NCBI GenBank assembly: GCA_009733575.1
Contig: ML769795.1
Coordinates: forward strand, 1 to 51,725
From: Gymnopus androsaceus JB14
Taxonomy: Eukaryota > Basidiomycota > Agaricomycetes > Agaricales > Omphalotaceae
Length of the DNA: 51,725 nt
Reading direction: 5' to 3'
Shown here: piece after piece, positions 44,354 through 51,725 of the stretch
How positions within the stretch are numbered: position 1 is the stretch's first letter
Layout: each line of letters starts with the position of its first letter
Notes under the pieces: generated by a model
What the model was told of the DNA's origin: nothing
The model's database searches: none
Seen by the model: the letters and a program-made list of their open reading frames with translations, nothing else
Position numbers and translations under genes: made by a program

Positions 44354-46497
44354 TCACATCACAACACATCCACAACATCCTCCTTTCTTCTCTTCCTCCT
44401 CTTTTTCCTGTCCCTGTAAACCCTGCCCTAATCCTTGTTGTCTCTCCAAATCCCCTCCCGCGGCGGTAGGCGGATAACTAGCAAACGGCGCTGGGCTTAT
44501 TGGGGGCATACCTGCGCCTGAGGTTGGGGCTGGACGGACACCCGAGGTGTTTATGGCAGGGGGAACGTGGGCATTTCGTTGTTTCTGCGTTGTTTCTGAT
44601 TCGAGTTCGGGTTGTTGGCTTGGTAAATCGTCCGCGACCGGTGGTGGTGGATCTACGCCCCTCCTTGCACCGAACTCATCCATCGGAATACTCTCTCCTC
44701 CTCCTCCTGCCCTATAGTCGCGGTCACGGGGAGGTCGATACTTGGTATGATCAAACCCAAACGTGCCAGGTGCCGGCTCAACCTCCTCCTTCTTAGCCCT
44801 AACCTTCGGACTCCCATCCGCCCTCTCATAATGCCCATCCAGCCCCTTCTTCCTCGCCACGACAGGTAACACCACATCGTCCCAATTTCCCGGTGCCCCA
44901 CCAGCAGGCTGAGTCCACGAAGGTATGGCATTTTCTAGATCCTCTCCGGGGTCGGGGTAGGATGCTATTGAGCGGCGATATTCGTCTTGTTTGCGGGCTT
45001 GCGACTGCGATTGGGAGGGAGGGGGTTTACGGGAGCCTCCGGAGGGAGGGGACTTGGATTTCTTGGCTTTTTGCGGAGTGGAGGAGGAGGAGGGTTTGGA
45101 TGGCGTGGGCGTGGAGGAAGGACTCTTGGTCTTGCGGTGCCGTTCACATTGCCGTTCGTGGCGACGCGGGACGTCGTATTCGCAAAGCCAGAGGCACCTG
45201 CAGGGGATTTACCCTTAGGAAGTGGAACTTGTTGTCGTCAAAGGTGGAGATACTGTCCGCGCTACGCCTGCTGTTGTACCTAAGGGATGGTTAGAATACG
45301 GGAGGACAAATGATTGAAGCAAGGAATGGAGAGAAGAATGAAGAAAAGTAATAGATGACGTGAAAGACAGAAAGGAGCGAAGACGACGAATGAAGAAAAG
45401 CAAATGCTTAAAGCTTAAATAGGTAGAACGAAAGTGAAATGGATGGAATATACACGTACCATTCGCACCCTCACTAAACCCTCTCTGCATCGTGGTCGGC
45501 GTCGTAGATCTGGGTATCCTTGACGGTTTCGGGATACCAGACGGTGTAGGCGTAGGCGTAGTAGTCCGACTACGAGTCTGCGAATCTGGTCGATAATAAT
45601 CCTCCATATCATCATAGTATCCATCTGCTTCGGTATCGCGCTCCTCGTCCCTATCGGACCTCTCCAAATCAGTCAAGGGACCTTCATCTAGAACCCTCTG
45701 ATGATCCTCGTCGTCGGGATCCATGTAGAAAGAGGACCTATCCCTTGTGCGATGATTAGAATCGAGGACTACCAGATCTCGGACGGCGTCCTCCTACGCC
45801 GTTTAGAGTCGTCTCCCTCGCTTTGGTAGTATAACCATAATTAGCAATCTCCAACATCTCCTGCTTCCTCGCTACTCTATACTCGCCCACTCCGCCATTC
45901 CTCGAGACCTCGCCGCGGTACCAGTGTTCAAAAGGCCTTTCAGAGTCTGTAGAGGCGCGGGAGGGGTCGTCAGCTGGGTTTAGCGAAGGGTATGTGTTGA
46001 ATGGAGGTTGTTCGTCTTTAACAAAGCTTCTTTGTTCGTGTAATACCGACAACTCTGGTTCTGTTGTAGGTTTACCGCTTGCGCAGCACTGGCACTGGCA
46101 CTGGCAGCACTCCCACTTCTCGTCCGCGTTCTGCTCCGGGACGTGGTCCGTTGTGGAATGCGAGACTGTGACGAAGAAGACGACTGGCGTGGCTGCAACT
46201 CTGAATAAGTTCGTGTACGTCCGGAGGAGGAGGAATTGGAGTTGGACGATTTGAGTTTGGACTTGGACTGCGACTGCGACTTGGGCAGCTCCTCTTCTTC
46301 CGCAGATACAGATCTAGCTGATATCCTCCGAGCTAATGTCCTGCTTTCGCTCTCTAGACCTGCGAGAGGTGAATTAACGGTTATACTGAAACACAGTGCA
46401 CAGACGTACGTTTCCTTAAAGCTGGAACAACCTGGTCTTCCCATCCTCCTCGTCCCATAGGTATAGTAATCGCTGGTTGGGTTTGTGTTAATGCCAT
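44354..46497 (-). CDS. Low-complexity protein with C-terminal CaaX box
   Basis: It starts MALTQTQPAITIPMGRGGWE at 46497, with an intron after ALRKR. A long Ser/Arg/Thr-rich region follows, then a conserved-looking island FEHWYRGEVSRNGGVGEYRV and ARKQEMLEIANYGYTTKARE. Next are YMDPDDEDHQRVLDEGPL, a lysine/proline-rich stretch, a second island AIPSWTQPAGGAPGNWDDVV with KKGLDGHYERADGSPKVRAK and GTFGFDHTKYRPP, and an end GGCCGCVVM. CVVM is a CaaX motif with two more cysteines just before it, so farnesylation (perhaps with palmitoylation) and membrane attachment are predicted. Frame shifts near 46075 and 45785 are unexplained by introns. The function is unknown. I recall similar islands in other basidiomycete hypothetical proteins. 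Confidence 0.7.
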
Positions 46498-46699
46498 CCT
46501 GAGCGCTAGTAGTGGTAGGGAAGAGTAAGGGCAACGTTAACCGCTCAACGCCAACGTCCTGACGGTGACACGGCTGTGTACGCGTCAATGCAATATTGAA
46601 CGGCGGTTCAGACAGAATCAAACAGAGAAGGACGAAAATGGATTCCACCCGAGCGGCTATACTCTCAATTGTGGGAAAATGTGTGCCGCGGCGGTAAAT

Positions 46700-48540
46700 C
46701 GGCATAAAGGTAGGCGTCTAAATTTCTCCAACTCTCCACTGATCAGCCACTGATCATGATACCCACCAGCTTGAGCTTGAGCTTTGGCTCTTTCGCTCCC
46801 CGAAACCCGAATCCAGCTAAGCTTACGTTGACTCCCCGAATGACTCGCATACTACTGCGCAGCTAGAAGCCACTTGGGTTGCTCTGACGCTGCACTGGCA
46901 CTATCTGACTTTTGACTTTCATGAGTCGGGAATACAGTGACTCGGCTTATAGTATCTGCAACACCGTCAACGACGGTCGTGGCCCTGATATGGAGCATAT
47001 GTATCGCACTCTCAAGCAATTGCAAGCTCAAGCTCAAAGTTACAGTAGTACAGCACGATACCGCTATCCGAGATAGGCTCACCTTACACCCACGACTCAC
47101 GCGCACGAAGGCCGACTCGCTCCTCAACCAGCTAAAGCTCTATCAGAGATTCCCTCAGGATGCGACGGTTGAGCTCCTTGAATAGATACTGCCATATTAG
47201 CCTTTACCTCGGTACACTGATTACCCCAAAAAACTGTGCCTACTGCATGACGAATATCAGCGACCAGGGCCACGGTCTTCAACACTTCTATGTTGTAGGC
47301 AGTGTCCTCGACCCCTCGACTCACACCTTCACCCTTACCCTTTCCTCAGTCCTTCCGACCTGATTACCTTTTCTCCTTACCACCTTCAATGTCAGCCTGC
47401 GGCGTAGGCGGATGCACAACCATACCACGAACGGATTCCGGAAGACGCTGGTCCAGTAGGGCGAGTCCCACTCCAATTCCGAGTCCGCTACGAATCTACG
47501 ATCCTTTCGGTCACAATGACTCGGAGGTTATCCACTGCGGTGTCCGTCCGTACCAATACTAATGCGTCTAATCAGTCAGGGGCGGGTTAGGGGGGAAACG
47601 AAAAACGTCCAAGGACTCAGAGGCGTAGACGCGGGCGACGTGTGCTTTTCAAAGACGACGAATCACGACGATAGTTACTTCTTCAAGTAAGTACCGATTA
47701 CCGATTATAATACCAATTTTCGAAAATTTGTTCAACGCTCACGATCGCGACCATCAAAACCACAAAACCAACTCAAGGCCCGATGCTCAATGCTGTGAAT
47801 CGCACTAATGCTGCGGGCGGAGCCTATGTCGACTCAGACTCGCGTCTGGCAGTGGATCATAGTAGATGGTGAGTGCTCGGAGGAAGAATTGGACTCTGAG
47901 TACGACTGTAAGTCTGGACTCTTCCAGGATCGAGATCTAGAGGAGAAGCTGGGAGCCTGGGAGACTCGGAGGGGAGCACCTATAGTACTTTCGTGGAGTA
48001 TGAGTTCAAAATCAACCGTAGTGAAATTCTGATTCCAACTTATCTATGTCCAGCTTGTGCTCTCCCAGAAGCGAATTAGATCATCCTCCCTAAGTAATTT
48101 AATCAGTAATGCAGTTGCTGAGTACTACGCATGTCAGCACTTAGAATAAGTGCCTATTAAAGTGTTCTCAGAAAAAAATATAGATACATCTGCTCGCCAA
48201 ACTCACCACTCCGGACAGATTCTTGGTCCTTCCGAGTCCATGCCTTTTCTTCTTCAAACTTCTCTTTCTCTTCAAGTGGAAACTGGCAGGAATTGGCTGG
48301 TATACACTACTCTATGACTTGATATGGTGGTATGGCTACAAAAAGCGACTTGTATGATTGGTGTAAGTAGACTTGAACTGGATGTATGTACTTGACTGCA
48401 ACTTGGTGAGATGTATGTGTAGCTTTAGACCGGTTAGATGCTCCAACAAACGAGTGCAAAAACTAAGTAGGAGCAAGTCTCAGATATTAGACCGACTCCA
48501 AGGAAATAATTGATTGAAGATGGAACATAATTGTTGACCG
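46700..48540. other. Gene-poor stretch with frequent GACTC words
   Basis: No supported gene. Words such as GACTC, GAGTC and CGGACTC recur, notably at 47600-47970. Frames here are short and without recognisable domains. Confidence 0.45.
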
Positions 48541-48544
48541 ACTG

Positions 48545-48643
48545 AACCGACTAACTCAGTTAGTTAGAGCGTCGTACTAGTATAATTTCTTTGATGGTCC
48601 TGAGTTATTACGCGACGGTATGGGTTCGATCCTCACGTTGGCC
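48545..48643 (+). tRNA. tRNA-Thr(AGT)-like sequence with intron, probably pseudogene or SINE head
   Basis: The A-box-like TAACTCAGTTAGTTAGAGCG (48551-48571) and B-box-like GGTTCGATCC (48623-48632) are at tRNA positions. The anticodon arm TCGTA CTAGTA matches tRNA-Thr with anticodon AGT, and an intron of about 25 bases would follow position 37. Acceptor halves AACCGAC and GTTGGCC pair at five of seven positions; the D, anticodon and T stems each have one mismatch. The many mismatches argue for a decayed gene or a SINE promoter. Confidence 0.4.
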
Positions 48644-49047
48644 AGCTGCTCCTCTATGAAAGTAAGCGTAAGGTTTGGCTGGAGATGACCAATTCAGGCC
48701 ACTATAAACTAGGTGGGAAAGGGAGGGCCCAATCATCTAATGGACGCGGCTCAACGCCTGGGCGCTTTGTATGTCTTTTTTGTTACTTGCAAGTTTTCAG
48801 ACTTTTCAGAGCTTGGATTCAAGTTCTGTTCAGTGTCATATTATCATAAACCGAAAACATTCGCTGAATTTTCAGACGAAAATGATTCAGAGACTGAATC
48901 CGACTCTTTCTTGCGATACTCACAATTCACGCTTCTCACTTAGACTGGCATAATCACGGTTCCGAGTCCGCGGCTAGCAGGTCTGGACAGCAGTGACTTG
49001 GCAGTGACTCTGGTTCTTCCATCCAAATGTCGAAGATGCCGATTCTC

Positions 49048-49287
49048 CTAATAATACATATGAAATAGCACTTTCGAAGAAAGCAACTGCATGACTGTGC
49101 ATATGGTAGTCGTGATTATCGAGGAATATTTTGATACCATACGTTTTAGCTCTTTTTTTGGATTGTAAAAGACGAAACCTATGTCACGTACTATTGCACT
49201 GTATGGTATATCATTATATACTTCTTCTACTGTTGGATTTATTCCGGTGACCGACACTCGCTCGATCGATACTTGTTGCTTAGACAC
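49048..49287 (-). CDS. Short hypothetical ORF
   Basis: MSKQQVSIERVSVTGINPTV, then EEVYNDIPYSAIVRDIGFVF and YNPKKELKRMVSKYSS, reads like coding sequence in composition. The last 25 residues look like intron or untranslated sequence. No family is recognised and no partner exon is evident. Confidence 0.2.
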   Translation of the reverse strand: MSKQQVSIERVSVTGINPTVEEVYNDIPYSAIVRDIGFVFYNPKKELKRMVSKYSSIITTTICTVMQLLSSKVLFHMYY

Positions 49288-49553
49288 TTATTTGACATTA
49301 TTTGATATTATTCTAGTATAGTGATTAGTTTTACCGGAACCGTTGCGCGTTTGCTGCGGTTCCTACCTACTCCGAATTCATTACCTTTGATCCAAGGCTC
49401 AATTCCAACATCTACCAATCTTCCGCTGCATCTAATTGCCATTAGACAGTCACATACGCATTAATACGACTATTGAAGTGAACATTCATCTACACCTGTG
49501 GGACCCCGAAGTGTCATTTTTACAGCATTCGACAACCTTGCTTTTCCTTGTAC

Positions 49554-50227
49554 TCATCTCGCCTTGTTTTCTGGCATTCTTTCAAACAAAAGTAGTACTT
49601 GCCTCCGCAGGACCCGCCACACTTTCGCCAAGGTAATACCACAATTTCCGCAGGTGAAGCAGCGCATCCAAGGGCTCATCTTTTCGTTGCGACGATCGCG
49701 CTCTATGTCTTCTGCGTTCCAGTTACCTCCTGGAAAATCGATCTTCAACATCCGAATGTCATTGTGGACCCTGCCCGTTGTGCCGTATAGATTTTGATAG
49801 TACAAAATCCGAGTTGGTGGCGCGTATAGCCTTTCAAGGGTACAATTAGAAATCAGAATCCCATAGAGCAACACTGTACTTACTTCCAAAGATACTTTAC
49901 CAGTATTCGGATCGCATGCGATTGTAGCCATCGCTTGATAGGATGGGAAGCCTCTCACCAAGACATGCTGCCACATCCTCGATCAAGTATTCCATCTCAA
50001 GTTGTTGACATTGCAAGTTTGTGTATGTCAATCCATCCTGGACGCTACAAAGAATATAGTTCAATCCGAGCGCATCCTAACGACCAACACTTGGTCTCCG
50101 CTTGAGCTGAGAGGCTAGTGAACAGCGACGTTGAAGTTCTCTGATACGAAACTTTCATGAGGTTTTCATAATAATCTCTGTTACGGTAAGAACGAGTCTG
50201 GAAATGCTGATTGTGAAGATATTTCAA
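49554..50227 (-). CDS. Possible spliced hypothetical gene
   Basis: The minus strand carries GLTYTNLQCQQLEMEYLIED around 49985-50040, QAMATIACDPNTGKVSLE with a donor-like GTAAG (about 49886), and then RLYAPPTRILYYQNLYGTTG, RVHNDIRMLKIDFPGGNWNA and MRCFTCGNCGITLAKVWR. The CxxCGNC arrangement could bind zinc. Exon joins are uncertain and I recognise no domain. Confidence 0.25.
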
Positions 50228-50443
50228 TCCGTTAGTGCCAATATATATATATAGCCCTTTAGAGTCTCGCTAGCGAGAATTCTCCGTGGAAGTAACGTCT
50301 CATATTGGCGACAATACAACATAGCTATCATCAAACGTTGGTCCCTTTGTCTGCTCCTGAATAATCGCTGGTTGTTTCTTGTCTAATTGGGAATATTTAG
50401 TTAGGCTTCGGAGAACCAGCTTCAGGATGAGTATATATATGGA

Positions 50444-51725
50444 CTAACTGGATGTGTGAAACCCGGGTGCTTGGAAAGAACTGGTGTGGAGAACGGTCAA
50501 CTCGACAACATCTCCTTCTCTTCTAGATGAAGAGAACCCTCCATTGCTGTTCCCAGAGCCATTGTCAGAGTGACGACAGTTCACTGAAATGAATAGGTAT
50601 TTAGTAAGAAGAGGATAATCACACTAGGAGAGAGTAATAAGGAAAGGAAAGGAAAGGGAAACATACAAGAAACAAGTAGAGAGAATGTATAAACTTTGGC
50701 AAGCGTCATGTCCGTAATGACTACCACGGCGAGGTGAGGTTAAATAGTATCCACCTGGAGGATGGACTGGACGTACCAAACCAAAGTCCCATGCTGCTAT
50801 GATTGACCAGACCAATAGCAAATGGTTTGAGCAAAAAGGGAGAGAAGGTTGCATTCTACTGTCCGGACGATGAGTCGACGGAAACGTCTGATGAGAAGAA
50901 AGTTAGCAGAGACCTCCAACGGAAATTCAGGACTAAACATACCGCGGGGCATGGTAACTGGCATGGTTCTGTTGGGTTTTGTGCAGCTCAATTCGGAAAC
51001 GGAGGTCAAGGTAGTAAATCATTGAGCTCGTGATCAAGACATCCGCGCCGCTATTGAACATTTAGCACCGGTACTTGTAAATTTTAATGGAGAGAACAAC
51101 TTGCCCAGAACCCCCCAACCATATCCAGGCCATAGGTCTGACGATTGATCAGCAGTTAAATTGGTATATTCCATGAAGGTAAGTCTTGCACTTACAGGAG
51201 GAGATTGAGATCCGAGATCAGCTTGTGTGTTGCTAGAATGTGTGCCATCCAGCAAACTAATACCTGTGAAGGTTCAATTAGGCATTTTGCTAGATAAAGA
51301 GAGGCTAGCACATACACCAGCCTGATATGGAGAGGCATGCTATGACTACAGGCACAATCCAATTCTTTTTCGTGGACATCATCCAAAGGCGCCACGCATA
51401 GAAGAGCTGCACACTGAGACCACATGTTCCCCTGCAAGTGGTAACCAGTTAACCATCAGCGTTAGCACTGCAACCACAACTGCAATCGCTATCTTACAAG
51501 AGGAAACCTTCAACAGGAACCGCCCAGTGGGTGAATGCCAATACGGCGGGATCTGAAGAGTAAAGTGGTTGGTATAAGTGACCAAAAGCATGGCTCCCGG
51601 GACTCACTCGCGTAGTTTGCAACAGCCCAGTCGTAACTCCAGATACCTGCAAAAATAAGTAGGCTTGAAGCTCAGATGAGCACAACGACGACACCAACCA
51701 GTTGCAACGGTATCACCAAGGCACA
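50444..51725 (-). CDS. Multi-pass membrane protein, DUF6534-like, partial at window edge
   Basis: This is an inverted paralogue of the gene at 37454-39085; its 5' exons lie beyond 51725. Matching exons are GDTVATG, GIWSYDWAVANYA, DPAVLAFTHWAVPVEGF, CGLSVQLFYAWRLWMMSTKK with NWIVPVVIACLSISGW, GADVLITSSMIYYLDLRFRI, RRFRRLIVRTVECNLLSLF, IIAAWDFGLVRPVHPP, MTLAKVYTFSLLVSC and the tail VVELTVLHTSSFQAPGF (stop TAG at 50444-50446). The frame is consistent across short GT..AG introns, so this copy looks intact. Several membrane helices are expected; the function is unknown. Confidence 0.75.

Noticed and set aside
43523..44477. Long plus-strand ORFs with Ser/Pro/His-rich translations
   Set aside because: They arise from microsatellites and C-rich low-complexity DNA, overlap one another in several frames, and run antisense into the CaaX gene.
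46852..47185. Paired ORFs on opposite strands
   Set aside because: No domain, no splice support and composition like the surrounding non-coding DNA.
50265..50278. 14-base palindrome TCTCGCTAGCGAGA
   Set aside because: A single short palindrome beyond the stop codon of the membrane gene, without flanking repeats; it may be chance.
1..51725. CRISPR arrays, bacterial operons, riboswitches
   Set aside because: The introns, gene families and retroelements are eukaryotic; no regularly spaced short repeats with unique spacers were seen. The regular blocks at 438-1805 are coding repeats.

Overview
The window reads as a chromosome segment from a filamentous basidiomycete, probably an Agaricomycete. 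Genes are broken by many introns of about 50-60 bases with GT..AG ends. The gene families (TKL-type kinase with HGDLK, F-box/LRR proteins, multi-pass membrane proteins, a class I histone deacetylase) and the repeats (Ty1/copia, hAT-, MULE- and Harbinger-like elements) are those usual in that group. This placement is inferred from content; no marker gene such as rRNA is present.

Layout. 1-393 is the right end of a copia element. 438-1805 holds a relic gene made of five regularly spaced, mutually similar exons. 2218-4259 is a nested pair of non-autonomous DNA transposons. 4740-7826 carries a protein kinase gene on the minus strand whose 3' part is repeated in tandem. 8270-10714 is gene-poor. 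10715-15740 is a tandem array of a secreted amidohydrolase (ACMSD-like decarboxylase family): a promoter-only relic, one intact gene and one broken copy spanning a 141-N assembly gap. 15757-16401 is a fragment of an eIF4G gene, cut by a decayed 5.7-kb copia element (16402-22105). That element abuts a decayed 5.6-kb TIR transposon (22113-27679) whose transposase-like protein belongs to no family I can name.

From 28 kb onward the window is more gene-rich: a hairpin MITE, an eroded eIF4G gene (MIF4G plus MA3) divergent from a class I histone deacetylase, an F-box/LRR gene with frame breaks, a Harbinger-like MITE with a second hairpin inside it, a multi-pass membrane protein gene, a palindrome-rich MITE, an LRR-like fragment, a hypothetical multi-exon gene, a basidiomycete low-complexity protein ending in a CaaX box, a tRNA-Thr-like sequence, and at the right edge an inverted paralogue of the membrane protein gene.

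The genes do not form one pathway. The dominant theme is duplication and transposon traffic: the amidohydrolase locus, the kinase 3' end, the eIF4G gene, the membrane protein gene and the copia LTRs all occur more than once. Several otherwise well conserved reading frames (HDAC, copia RT, CaaX protein, F-box protein) are broken by single-base indels, some in short homopolymers. Part of the apparent pseudogenisation may therefore be sequencing error.
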